64,000 nt of DNA from an uncultured Bacteroidia bacterium (GTDB lineage Bacteria; Bacteroidota; Bacteroidia; Bacteroidales; ML635J-15). The notes under the pieces are model-generated. The model saw only the letters and a list, made by a program, of their open reading frames with translations, was not told the origin of the DNA and ran no database searches. This document shows, one piece after another, positions 1 through 8,531 of the stretch. The translations under genes were made by a program, and so were the position numbers. Location of the stretch: contig CADAXK010000004.1 in the NCBI GenBank assembly GCA_902791865.1, forward strand, positions 1 through 64,000, read 5' to 3'. How positions within the stretch are numbered: the stretch's first letter is position 1; every line of letters begins with the position of its first letter.

Positions 1-120
1 TGAAAGCACTTTTTTTGCCATAAATATTTTGACCGCTATAATACAAATAAAAATCAACAACTTACAAGGATTTCAGGTCTCTTTTTGCGACTTATGCCGA
101 ATTTTTGAATCTTCAAACCT

Positions 121-208
121 TGAACCAGAAACGGGCGTAAGCCCACAGAAACGGCGTCAGCCATTCAAACGGAGAAGCTATAGAAACGGGCTTTAGCCCT
201 ATACCCTT
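121..208. repeat. Intergenic hairpin repeat, family A
   Basis: Three short hairpin units (GGGC-GTAA-GCCC, GGC-GTCA-GCC, GGGC-TTTA-GCCC) are each preceded by AGAAACGG. The reverse complement of 15327-15362 carries the same AACCAGAAACGG / CAGCCATTCAAAC order, so this is a dispersed repeat and not a gene. Positions 1-120 hold no gene I can support. Confidence 0.6.
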
Positions 209-871
209 CTACATGCTCAAAGCCCAATAGAGCAATGCTGGAACTGCCATGCCTAAAAAATACCCTAGATGCACTTGCAAATTGTTATGCCTATCGAGAT
301 AAAGCCTAGATGACATGACAAGACCGCTTAACAATATCACTATCATTGACATAACAATACCACTGTCAAAAACATACGAATATTGAAATACTACAAGATA
401 TGTTGCAAATCCCCAACCATACGAATGAATGCTCAGCCGCCAGAAATTGTTGATTAGCATGCACCCTAGCGATGCAACCGTTATCAACAGCATGAGAAGA
501 CTCCACATCGGCAACCTATACACGAAATATCCAAGAATTGAAAAGCCAATAACTATCAGCATGGCGAATGTACGGTTGCGAGTTGTCTCGAAAAATCCCT
601 CAATCCTTTCGATAAAGCCACCCGACATGTCCGTTATATCTTCCTGGCTCAAAACGACATCCGTGCTTTCATGAACACTTTTCCTAAGAAACTGACTTAC
701 AGAAAACCACAAAAATATCATCAGCAACGGGAAAACAAAAGAGATTCCGAAAACTAGAAATGGACTCAGTCCGTATATACCATTGATAGTCAATGCAAAA
801 TATGTAGGCAAAAGTATAGGATGCCCCAATATGCTAACAATCTTGAAAAATATGTCGAGGAAACCACGCAT
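209..871 (-). CDS. PAP2-like polytopic membrane protein
   Basis: A 220-residue protein with about six hydrophobic segments. Near the C-terminus the pattern SRLYLDRH...H.GYFLG (about residues 187-207) resembles the last PAP2 phosphatase motif (SR..L..H...D...G), but the usual KxxxxxxRP and PSGH motifs are not visible. It may therefore be a non-catalytic or highly diverged member. The start lies 2 bp after the rpoN stop, so it is the last gene of an asnS-rpoN operon. A lipid phosphatase role is a guess; membrane location is clear. Confidence 0.7.
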   Translation of the reverse strand: MRGFLDIFFKIVSILGHPILLPTYFALTINGIYGLSPFLVFGISFVFPLLMIFLWFSVSQFLRKSVHESTDVVLSQEDITDMSGGFIERIEGFFETTRNRTFAMLIVIGFSILGYFVYRLPMWSLLMLLITVASLGCMLINNFWRLSIHSYGWGFATYLVVFQYSYVFDSGIVMSMIVILLSGLVMSSRLYLDRHNNLQVHLGYFLGMAVPALLYWALSM

Positions 872-873
872 GG

Positions 874-2376
874 TTAGATTTTTCGTCTAAGGCGTGCTAC
901 GGGGATACCAAGCTGTTCGCGGTACTTTGCTATGGTTCTGCGAGCAATTATATAACCTCTCTCCTTCAAAATTTCCGATAGACGATCATCGGTAAGCGGC
1001 TTTGCCGAATCCTCTGCATCAATGCATTCCTTCAGAATCTGCTTCACCTCGCGAGTAGAAACTTCCTCACCCGAATCGGTCTGCATTGCCTCGCTGAAGA
1101 AGAACTTAAGCAGGAAATTGCCGTAAGGTGTTGATACATACTTGCTATTTGCCACACGCGACACCGTTGAAATGTCAAGGTTTGTCATTTCGGCAATGTC
1201 CTTCAATATCATCGGACGGATATCCGCTTCATCGCCGGTGAGGAAAAACTTACGCTGGAACTGAACAATCGCTTCCATGGTGAAAAGCAATGTTCTACGC
1301 CTCTGCTCTATCGCATCAATGAACCATTTGGCATTGTCAATCTTCTGCTTTACGAAAGTCACAACCTCTCGGTTCTTTCCCTTGTCGGACGAATAGTCGT
1401 CCATCATGCGCGAAAACGACCTGCTGATGCGAAGTTCTGGCGAATTGCGGCTGTTCAGCGAAACATACACTTCATCATCTTCAACCTCAACGATAAAATC
1501 TGGAATAATAGCTTGTATATTAGCTCGCTGCGGTTCACCGTAGGAATTTCCCGGCTTTGGATTCAACTTCACAATGACATCGATTGCCGACCTTAGATCG
1601 TGCTCCGTAATATTGCACTTCTGCATAATCTTCTCGTAGTGCTTCTTGGTAAACTCCTCAAAGCAATCCGATAGCACCATTATCGCAACCTTCACGCCAT
1701 GAGTCTGCTCCTCTTTTCTACGAAGCTGAATGAGAAGACATTCCTGCAAACTTCTTGCACCAATGCCGGCTGGATCAAGATCCTGAATAACCATCAAAAC
1801 CTCTTCCAGTTCCTTAACCGAAACCTCAGTATTCTGCGAAAAGGCAATGTCATCAGCGACAGCATCCAAGTCACGGCGCAGATAGCCATCCTCATCAATA
1901 TTTCCGACAAGGAACGGAGCGATAAACTTCTGTCTGTCAGTTACATCCTTCAGAATAAACTGCTCAAAAAGATGCTCGTTGAACGACTTTGATGCAGAAT
2001 ACGGCATTTCTACCCTATCGTCGTCCTTAGAAGTATTATTTACCTCAAGGCGATAGTTTGGAATTTCATCGTCGTCGTTTGCGCCATAGTCATCATCGAG
2101 CGAATAGTCATCTTCGCGAGTATATTCGTCATCCGAATCCTGTTCGCCATCATCTCGCTCTTCCTCATGGGTAAGGACATCGCTGTCGTTCTCTACAATG
2201 CTTTCTCCGTCATCGTAGTCGCCATCTCCACCATCATCGAGAGCAGGATTTTCCTCTATCTCGTTCTTGATTCTTTCCTCAAGCTGCAAAGTGTTCAGTT
2301 CCAACAGCTTTATCATCTGAATCTGCTGCGGAGCCAACTTTTGCGTAAGTTTCTGTTCGAGCGACGTTTTGAGCAT
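874..2376 (-). CDS. rpoN: RNA polymerase sigma-54 factor
   Basis: A 500-residue sigma-54. The N-terminal glutamine-rich activator-interacting region (LEQKLTQKLAPQQIQMIKLL, residues 5-24) is followed by a very acidic linker of Asp/Glu at about 42-108. Next come the core-binding domain, a helix-turn-helix (KDIAEMTNLDISTVSRVAN) and the C-terminal RpoN box ARRTIAKYREQLGIPVARLR. It directs transcription from -24/-12 promoters with AAA+ activators, none of which is encoded in this window. It starts 11 bp after asnS, consistent with cotranscription. Region II here is long and unusually acidic. Confidence 0.97.
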   Translation of the reverse strand: MLKTSLEQKLTQKLAPQQIQMIKLLELNTLQLEERIKNEIEENPALDDGGDGDYDDGESIVENDSDVLTHEEERDDGEQDSDDEYTREDDYSLDDDYGANDDDEIPNYRLEVNNTSKDDDRVEMPYSASKSFNEHLFEQFILKDVTDRQKFIAPFLVGNIDEDGYLRRDLDAVADDIAFSQNTEVSVKELEEVLMVIQDLDPAGIGARSLQECLLIQLRRKEEQTHGVKVAIMVLSDCFEEFTKKHYEKIMQKCNITEHDLRSAIDVIVKLNPKPGNSYGEPQRANIQAIIPDFIVEVEDDEVYVSLNSRNSPELRISRSFSRMMDDYSSDKGKNREVVTFVKQKIDNAKWFIDAIEQRRRTLLFTMEAIVQFQRKFFLTGDEADIRPMILKDIAEMTNLDISTVSRVANSKYVSTPYGNFLLKFFFSEAMQTDSGEEVSTREVKQILKECIDAEDSAKPLTDDRLSEILKERGYIIARRTIAKYREQLGIPVARLRRKI

Positions 2377-2387
2377 GTCTGGATATT

Positions 2388-3830
2388 TTAGAATTCTGCA
2401 GTCTTTGGTGTACGCGGGAACGGAATCACATCGCGGATATTCGACATTCCTGTTACGAAAAGTATAAGTCGTTCGAAACCAAGTCCGAAACCGCTGTGAG
2501 GAACAGTACCGAACTTACGTGTTTCAAGGTACCACCACATATCTTTCTTCGGAATATTGCGTTCTTCGATTGTTGCAAGAAGTTTTTCGTAGCTTTCCTC
2601 ACGCTGCGAACCGCCAATGATTTCGCCAATCTGCGGGAAAAGAACATCCATTGCGCGAACAGTCTTTCCATCTTCGTTCTGCTTCATATAGAAGGCCTTG
2701 ATATCCTTCGGGTAGTCAATAAGGATAACCGGACGCTTGTAGTGCTTTTCGACTAGGTAGCGCTCGTGTTCACTCTGCAGGTCAACGCCCCACTTGTCAA
2801 CCGGATATACGAACTTGCCGGTCTTGTTAGGCTTCGAATTCATAAGGATGTCGATAGCTTCGGTATATGTTACACGGGCAAAATCGTTGTGCAAAACAAA
2901 TTCGAGACGTTCGATAAGATTCATCTCATCGCGTTCGTTTGCAGGTTTCTGCTTCTGTTCTTCCTCGCGGCGCTTGCAGAGGAATTCGATATCGTCGCGG
3001 CAGTTGTCAAGAGCATACTTAACCAAATATTTCAACATTTCCTCGGCGAGGTTCATGTTATCCTCGAGGTCGAAGAAAGCGACTTCCGGTTCAATCATCC
3101 AGAATTCTGCAAGGTGACGCGGAGTATTTGAGTTTTCAGCACGGAAGGTAGGTCCGAAAGTGTAAATCTGCGACAATGCAGTTGCTGCAAGTTCGCCTTC
3201 GAGCTGACCCGAAACCGTCAGGTTGGTCGATTTACCGAAGAAATCCTGCGAATAGTCAATCTTACCTTCTTCGGTACGTGGCAAATTGTTCAGATCCAAA
3301 GTCGTAACTTGGAACATTTCGCCAGCACCCTCGCAGTCGGAACCAGTGATAAGCGGAGTGTGAACATTATAGAATCCCTTGCTATTGAAGAAATTGTGAA
3401 TTGCGAATGTCATTGCATGACGGATGCGGAAAATAGCACCGAAAGTATTTGTACGGAAACGCAAGTGGGCAATTTCGCGCAAAAATTCGAGGCTATGACG
3501 CTTAGGCTGCAGAGGATATTCGTCTGGATTTGCATCACCGAAAACGGTAATGTCCTTTGCCTGCAGTTCGACCTTCTGTCCGCTACCCATCGACTCGACG
3601 GTCTTTCCGTCTATCGACAAAGCCGCACCAGTGTGAACACCAGCCAACTTCTGTTCCAACTCAGGATTTACATCCAACACCACCTGAAGGTTATTTATAG
3701 TAGAGCCATCGTTCAATGCGATGAAACATACGTTCTTGCTAACACGCTTAGTCCTAACCCAACCCATTACGGTTGTTTCTTTTCCAAATTCCGTGGAGTT
3801 CAGCACTTCACTAATCTTAGTTCTCTTCAT
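2388..3830 (-). CDS. asnS: Asparaginyl-tRNA synthetase
   Basis: A 480-residue class IIb aminoacyl-tRNA synthetase that charges tRNA-Asn. An N-terminal OB-fold anticodon-binding domain ([22 protein letters not shown]) is followed by the catalytic core with motif 2 ([20 protein letters not shown]) and motif 3 ([15 protein letters not shown]). It differs from AspRS by its AsnRS-type C-terminus [10 protein letters not shown]. It is first in the operon with rpoN; a TAACTTTG -7 box lies upstream at 3853-3860. Length is normal for bacterial AsnRS. Confidence 0.97.
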   Translation of the reverse strand: MKRTKISEVLNSTEFGKETTVMGWVRTKRVSKNVCFIALNDGSTINNLQVVLDVNPELEQKLAGVHTGAALSIDGKTVESMGSGQKVELQAKDITVFGDANPDEYPLQPKRHSLEFLREIAHLRFRTNTFGAIFRIRHAMTFAIHNFFNSKGFYNVHTPLITGSDCEGAGEMFQVTTLDLNNLPRTEEGKIDYSQDFFGKSTNLTVSGQLEGELAATALSQIYTFGPTFRAENSNTPRHLAEFWMIEPEVAFFDLEDNMNLAEEMLKYLVKYALDNCRDDIEFLCKRREEEQKQKPANERDEMNLIERLEFVLHNDFARVTYTEAIDILMNSKPNKTGKFVYPVDKWGVDLQSEHERYLVEKHYKRPVILIDYPKDIKAFYMKQNEDGKTVRAMDVLFPQIGEIIGGSQREESYEKLLATIEERNIPKKDMWWYLETRKFGTVPHSGFGLGFERLILFVTGMSNIRDVIPFPRTPKTAEF

Positions 3831-3852
3831 ATACGTTAAAAATTTCGAACTG

Positions 3853-3860
3853 CAAAGTTA
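3853..3860 (-). promoter_or_regulatory. asnS promoter -7 box
   Basis: TAACTTTG on the minus strand matches the Bacteroidota TAnnTTTG -7 consensus, 22 bp upstream of the asnS ATG. The TTG expected near -33 is only found at a 23-bp spacing (3884-3886). Confidence 0.65.
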
Positions 3861-3926
3861 ACTAAAAATTCTTATTGACTTTGCAAGAAAATTCAAAAAC
3901 TAAACTCCGAAGATTTGTATAAAACA

Positions 3927-3953
3927 AAAAAGTCGCCTTGCTGACGACTTTTT
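3927..3953 (-). terminator. Intrinsic terminator after the small secreted protein
   Basis: A hairpin AAAAAGTCG-(9 nt)-CGACTTTTT lies just beyond the stop at 3978 and could act on either strand. It separates this gene from the asnS promoter. Confidence 0.7.
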
Positions 3954-3977
3954 CCACATATCTATTGCAATATTTTA

Positions 3978-4598
3978 TTACGTTATCACCGCATACATTC
4001 TGAAAGTGACCTTGTCATCATCTACAGAATCCAAAATCTTGCCGTTCTTCACGAACTTGCCATCGGATGTGATTTCGGCATAGCCATCAACAAATGACTT
4101 GGCAAACCATTTCTGTTTCAGCAGTTCGGCATACTGCTCTGATGAGAGCATAAAGTATTCCAGCTTCACTCCCTTGTAACGCTCAGACTTGCTATAATTA
4201 TAAACATCCATTACCGCGGCAGCTCGGAAATTCATATAATTCCTGCATTGTTTCAACGAAAAACCGACAACAGGAAACCCGTCCATTTCGTTATACGCCT
4301 TTGCTTGTTTTAAATTTTTTTCTCCAATCCTATCGCCATACACACGCTTCCAAACCGCAGAATCCACACAATTTTCAGAAACGGAACCATTTAAATTTAC
4401 CCCAGAAAATTCTTTGGGCTTGTTTTCTAAAAACCAGAGCATTTCTCTCCAGCCAAGATTAGTCATACAAGTTTTGTCAACATATATCACCTTGCCACAA
4501 ATTTCACACTTTTTGCCATTAGGGGGAAACTTGCCGCCAGCAAATGCAGAAAACGAACATGCCACAAACATAGCAAGAAATAGAAATATATTTTTCAT
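3978..4598 (-). CDS. Secreted protein with a CxxC motif and a faint FGE-like segment
   Basis: About 206 residues from the ATG at 4598 (MKNIFLFLAMFVACSFSAFA signal peptide). The upstream in-frame ATG at 4637 overlaps the -7 box and is rejected. The mature protein begins with a CEIC motif and later has FPVVGFSLKQCRNYMNFRAA, which resembles the P-V-G-x-S/T-W-x-x-A-x-x-Y-x-x-W-R signature of formylglycine-generating/GldK-like proteins. The rest of that fold is not evident, so it may be a shrunken relative. No confident function. It is monocistronic: promoter and terminator flank it. Confidence 0.6.
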   Translation of the reverse strand: MKNIFLFLAMFVACSFSAFAGGKFPPNGKKCEICGKVIYVDKTCMTNLGWREMLWFLENKPKEFSGVNLNGSVSENCVDSAVWKRVYGDRIGEKNLKQAKAYNEMDGFPVVGFSLKQCRNYMNFRAAAVMDVYNYSKSERYKGVKLEYFMLSSEQYAELLKQKWFAKSFVDGYAEITSDGKFVKNGKILDSVDDDKVTFRMYAVIT

Positions 4599-4636
4599 AG
4601 CCAGAACCATTTTACCAATTATATATGGACAACGCA

Positions 4637-4644
4637 CAAAGATA
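4637..4644 (-). promoter_or_regulatory. Promoter -7 box for the 3978-4598 gene
   Basis: TATCTTTG on the minus strand, 38 bp before the ATG at 4598. It argues against the longer reading frame starting at 4637. Confidence 0.6.
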
Positions 4645-4754
4645 TAAATTATTGTATGTAAAAAAAGAACGATAATATTTCGCGGTTTAACAAAGTGACA
4701 ACTTGCTAATTAGCAACAAAATACAACCCATATTCAAAAAAAGTAATTTTTCCC

Positions 4755-4784
4755 TTGCCAATTAAACAAAAAGCAGTACCTTTG
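4755..4784 (+). promoter_or_regulatory. tRNA-Arg(ACG) promoter
   Basis: TTG (4755-4757), 19-bp spacer, TACCTTTG (4777-4784), 14 bp before the tRNA. It fits the Bacteroidota consensus TTTG-N19-21-TAnnTTTG. Confidence 0.8.
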
Positions 4785-4798
4785 CAGTCGAAAATTTT

Positions 4799-4873
4799 GG
4801 CCCATTAGCTCAATTGGATTAGAGCATCTGACTACGGATCAGAAGGTTGAGGATTCGAATTCTTCATGGGTCA
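4799..4873 (+). tRNA. tRNA-Arg (anticodon ACG)
   Basis: A full cloverleaf: acceptor GGCCCAT pairs with ATGGGTC at 4866-4872 with one G-T wobble. The anticodon stem TCTGA/TCAGA encloses loop CTACGGA with anticodon ACG. The discriminator base is A at 4873. The full CCA is not encoded (CCG follows). Confidence 0.95.
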
Positions 4874-4877
4874 CCGA

Positions 4878-4908
4878 AAAACTGCGAGCAAAACTTGCAG
4901 TTTTTTTG
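4878..4908 (+). terminator. Terminator after tRNA-Arg(ACG)
   Basis: Hairpin AAACTGCGAG-(CAAAA)-CTTGCAGTTT with one wobble pair, followed by a T run, immediately after the tRNA. Confidence 0.8.
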
Positions 4909-4951
4909 TTTTTATGACAATATCACAAGACGTTGTCCGTTTATTTAAGGC

Positions 4952-6892
4952 ATGGCAAAAACAATGGAAGGCAAAGGATTCAAGGACAAACTGAAATCTC
5001 TGTTGAAACCACTCGACGGATACTGCTGCGAATGCATAACGCTGTTAGGTATATGCCTGATTATAAGGATAGCAGAAGCCATCATACTATCAATTACCCA
5101 CTACCAGTCGGACATATTTCTAAATTGCCTTCTTGGATTCCTTACCGACATCGCCTACATAGGATGGATTTTAGCAGCGCTATACCTAATATATTATTTA
5201 ATAAGCCGCATCTCGGAAACTGCAGCCGACATTACCATCAGGGCTATTTTCGCCACATACATCTGCACAAACATCATTCTAACAATATACTTTGCTGTAA
5301 CTCACATTCCGCTCGACAGCATAATAACCGCCTACTCGCCCAAGGAAATTTTCGTAACCCTAAATGCCAACGGCTGGTACAACATTCCAATATTGGTGCT
5401 GATTTTCATCTTGTCAATCGTATACATAATTTTTCCGCAAAAGCATTACAAGGTTTCAGTGTGGGCAAAAATTCTATTCGCCACCATTGCCATAACCAGT
5501 ATAGCCTTCCCTGGCCTTAACGGACAACGAATGGAATTCAGGAAATACTACATAATCGAGAACAAGACCGCCTACCTGCTCAAAAGTCTTAAGACAGACA
5601 ACAACATAATCCAATTTACCAGCAACGAACTTCAAGAAAAGTCAAATGAATTTGCAGCGTTTTTCCCCGATTACGAATTCGTTGACTACCACTACCCTTT
5701 CTTGCACAAGGACGAAACGCCCGACATTCTTTCCGACTACCTTGAAAAGAGCGATGAAAAACCAAATATCGTCATTATCATTGTCGAGGGACTTTGCAAC
5801 TATATATGCGGACAAAACAGCTCAATAGCATCTGCCACGCCTTTCCTCGACTCGCTTGCCGAACATTCGCTTGTCTGGGAGAACTGCCTTTCGACAGCAG
5901 AACGCACTTTCGGGGCACTGCCATCAATACTCGGAGCTTTACCTTTCGGCGAAAAGGGATTCATGTCGTACAGAAGAGATGCGCCGAATTTCCGTACACT
6001 TGCAACAATACTCAACGATAACGGATACAAAAATACATTCTTCTACGGGGGCTGGTACGGATTTGACGACATGGACATATTCACACAGCGCAACTCTATG
6101 GAATTGTTCTACGACAACCCCGAATACGAATCAGTCGAACAAAGAAACAAATGGGGACTTCTTGATGAATATATGCTTCTGCATTCACTCTCGGATGTAA
6201 AAAAAGATGACAAAACGCCTCGCTTGGACATCTATCTCACACTATCCACCCACGACCCGTTCTCTTACCCGAACTCCGAAGAATACATAAGCAAGTACAA
6301 AGCCTTGCCACAAAAAAGTAAACCTACAACACCCGTAATAGAAAACGCCTCGTTCATGTACGCCGACGACTGCCTGAAAAAATTTTTCATGGAATATGAG
6401 CAAAGCGAAAAATATAATAATACCATATTTATAATCACTGGCGACCACAAGTTCAACACCAAGGACAGAAGCAACTCCATAGACAACTACCATGTTCCGC
6501 TAATAATCTGGTCGCCAATGCTTAGCGAAAGCCATCGCTTCCCCGCAATAGTCACACACATGGACATCGCACCTAGCCTACTATCCCACTTCAAGCATAG
6601 CTATGGAATCGAATATCCCGAAAACGAAACATGGCTTAACCATGGACTCGACACCAGCAGCACATTCAGGTCCAATACTTTCGCAACACATTATTACGAC
6701 AGCAGACTATTAAACGGCATTACATACGGGGACTACTTCATAACTCCCGACCAAACGTACAAGTTCGACAACACAAACAACAAACTGTCGCTAATACCAA
6801 CCGACAACAACAAAAACTCCCATCTGATAGAACTTTACCAAGCACTCGAACGATATATAATGAATAACGATGCCCTTGTTCCGAATGAATAA
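4952..6892 (+). CDS. LTA synthase/phosphoglycerol transferase-like membrane sulfatase
   Basis: A 646-residue inner-membrane protein with five N-terminal transmembrane segments (about residues 25-190) and a C-terminal alkaline phosphatase/sulfatase-fold domain facing the periplasm. Visible metal and catalytic motifs are NIVIIIVEGL, TAERTFGALPSI (the Thr is the probable nucleophile), LSTHDPF and ITGDHKF. Such enzymes move phosphoglycerol or phosphoethanolamine to lipids or glycans; the substrate cannot be read from sequence. It follows the tRNA terminator and I found no clear -7 box before it. A start at 4964 is also possible. Confidence 0.85.
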   Translation: MAKTMEGKGFKDKLKSLLKPLDGYCCECITLLGICLIIRIAEAIILSITHYQSDIFLNCLLGFLTDIAYIGWILAALYLIYYLISRISETAADITIRAIFATYICTNIILTIYFAVTHIPLDSIITAYSPKEIFVTLNANGWYNIPILVLIFILSIVYIIFPQKHYKVSVWAKILFATIAITSIAFPGLNGQRMEFRKYYIIENKTAYLLKSLKTDNNIIQFTSNELQEKSNEFAAFFPDYEFVDYHYPFLHKDETPDILSDYLEKSDEKPNIVIIIVEGLCNYICGQNSSIASATPFLDSLAEHSLVWENCLSTAERTFGALPSILGALPFGEKGFMSYRRDAPNFRTLATILNDNGYKNTFFYGGWYGFDDMDIFTQRNSMELFYDNPEYESVEQRNKWGLLDEYMLLHSLSDVKKDDKTPRLDIYLTLSTHDPFSYPNSEEYISKYKALPQKSKPTTPVIENASFMYADDCLKKFFMEYEQSEKYNNTIFIITGDHKFNTKDRSNSIDNYHVPLIIWSPMLSESHRFPAIVTHMDIAPSLLSHFKHSYGIEYPENETWLNHGLDTSSTFRSNTFATHYYDSRLLNGITYGDYFITPDQTYKFDNTNNKLSLIPTDNNKNSHLIELYQALERYIMNNDALVPNE

Positions 6893-6895
6893 AAT

Positions 6896-6936
6896 TCAAA
6901 AATCGTAATTCGTAATTCGTAAATCGTAAATCAAAT
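6896..6936. repeat. TCGTAA-type low-complexity repeat, family B
   Basis: Runs of ATCGTAATTCGTAA-like words after the sulfatase stop. The same type recurs at 24959-25020, 27230-27262, 54128-54164 and 63042-63075. Confidence 0.6.
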
Positions 6937-6998
6937 TCCGCTTCACATTTCTTTAAGATTTTTAAAATCTTTATAAGACTTCATTCCGATAAAAATTC

Positions 6999-7006
6999 TA
7001 ATTTTG
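6999..7006 (+). promoter_or_regulatory. Promoter -7 box for the thioredoxin-like pair
   Basis: TAATTTTG, about 25 bp before the first gene of the pair, matches TAnnTTTG. Confidence 0.65.
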
Positions 7007-7031
7007 CAGTTTGAATTAAATAATGAGACAC

Positions 7032-8531
7032 ATGAAAAAGTTAGGCATTATTATCTTGGTTATGACTATTTGCAGTTTCACCGCATTTGCACAGAAAAAG
7101 GGCAAGACCGGAAAGGAAAACTACAAATATAACATTGAATTTACCATAAAGGGCGTAAGCGACACCGTGATATATGTCGGACATCACCTTGGCGAAAAGA
7201 AATACGTAATCGACACCATACAATTGGACGCAAACGGACACGGAATAATGAAAGGCGACAAGGAAATTCACAAAGGTATATATTTGGTTGTGTTGCCATC
7301 GCGCAACATGAATTTCTTTGAATTCCTGATGGGTCCCGAAGGACAACGCAACTTCTCAATTGAAACCGACACAACTAACTTCGTCAAAAGCATGAAGATC
7401 AGGGGAAGTCCCGAAAATGTTGCCTTCAACAACTACCAGCGCCACATGATGGAATTGCAGCAGGAACGCTTTGAAATAGAAAAAGCCATCAAACAGGCTG
7501 GCGACGATAAAGATGCAAAGGAAGCCGAATACGAAAAGATGAAAAACCTTAACGAACGTCGTATCGAATACATGAAAAAGGTCGAAAACGAAAACAAGGG
7601 AACTCTTTTCGGCTCAATCATGCGTTCGATGCACGATGTTGAAATTCCAGACTTCCCTCGCGATGAAAACGGTGTAATCACCGACTCTACTTTCCAGTAC
7701 AAATACTATAAGAAACACTACTTCGACTACATCGACTTCGAAGAAGAAGGTCTTGTACGTACACCTATTTACGAATCAAAGCTCAATTATTATTTCGAAA
7801 AGATGGTGGTTCCGTCACCCGACTCTCTGATTGTTGATGCTCATAATGTCATTCAGATGACTTACGACAAAGGCCTTATGAAAGGCGATTCGCTGATATA
7901 CAAATACACACTTTCGCACCTGCTCAACTATTTTGAGGAATCTAAAATCATGGGCTACGATGCCGTATTTGTTGCTATAGCCGAAGACTGGTACCTGAGC
8001 GGAAAAGCACCATGGGCAGACACATCCTTCATGTCGAAACTGAAGGAAAGGGTTGAAAAGATTACTCCTACCCGCCTCGGAAGCGTCGCTTATAACCTTA
8101 CAAGGATGCAAAGCGTAGACGACCGCTACTACAACCTCCACGACATAAAGTCCGACTTCACCGTACTGATTTTCTGGGAGCCATCATGCGGACACTGCAA
8201 GAAGGAAGTTCCAAAGCTAATCAAGGAATTCCGCGACACCCTCAAAGACTTGGGTGTAAAGGTGTTTGCAATCTACACCCAGTACGACAAGAAAGAATGG
8301 GAAGAATTTATCAACGACAAGGACATCAAGGACGACCACTGGATAAATGTATGGGATGGTCCATATCCGCATTCAAAGTTCCGCGACTACTACGATATTT
8401 ACAGCACACCTGTAATCTATGTCCTCGACAAGAACAAGAAGATTGTCGGCAAGCGCTTGAATGTAGAAAACATTAAGGACTTGATTTTGTTCGAGAAACG
8501 GAAGGAAGAATATGAGAAAAACAATCATTAG
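7032..8531 (+). CDS. Secreted TlpA/ResA-like thioredoxin protein (DUF4369/DUF5106 type)
   Basis: About 499 residues from ATG 7032 (MKKLGIIILVMTIC..AFA signal peptide); ATG 7023 is an in-frame alternative. A beta-rich N-terminal domain resembling DUF4369 is followed by a charged helical middle (about 140-370) and a C-terminal thioredoxin fold. The active site there is FWEPSCGHCKKEVP, a CGHC motif as in PDI-type oxidoreductases. The cis-Pro region is YSTPVIYVLD. It is likely a periplasmic disulfide reductase. The last 20 bp overlap the next, related gene, so the two are cotranscribed. Confidence 0.85.
   Translation: MKKLGIIILVMTICSFTAFAQKKGKTGKENYKYNIEFTIKGVSDTVIYVGHHLGEKKYVIDTIQLDANGHGIMKGDKEIHKGIYLVVLPSRNMNFFEFLMGPEGQRNFSIETDTTNFVKSMKIRGSPENVAFNNYQRHMMELQQERFEIEKAIKQAGDDKDAKEAEYEKMKNLNERRIEYMKKVENENKGTLFGSIMRSMHDVEIPDFPRDENGVITDSTFQYKYYKKHYFDYIDFEEEGLVRTPIYESKLNYYFEKMVVPSPDSLIVDAHNVIQMTYDKGLMKGDSLIYKYTLSHLLNYFEESKIMGYDAVFVAIAEDWYLSGKAPWADTSFMSKLKERVEKITPTRLGSVAYNLTRMQSVDDRYYNLHDIKSDFTVLIFWEPSCGHCKKEVPKLIKEFRDTLKDLGVKVFAIYTQYDKKEWEEFINDKDIKDDHWINVWDGPYPHSKFRDYYDIYSTPVIYVLDKNKKIVGKRLNVENIKDLILFEKRKEEYEKNNH

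Noticed and set aside
3309..3839. Plus-strand open frame of 176 codons
   Set aside because: Antisense to asnS, with no recognisable motif or promoter.
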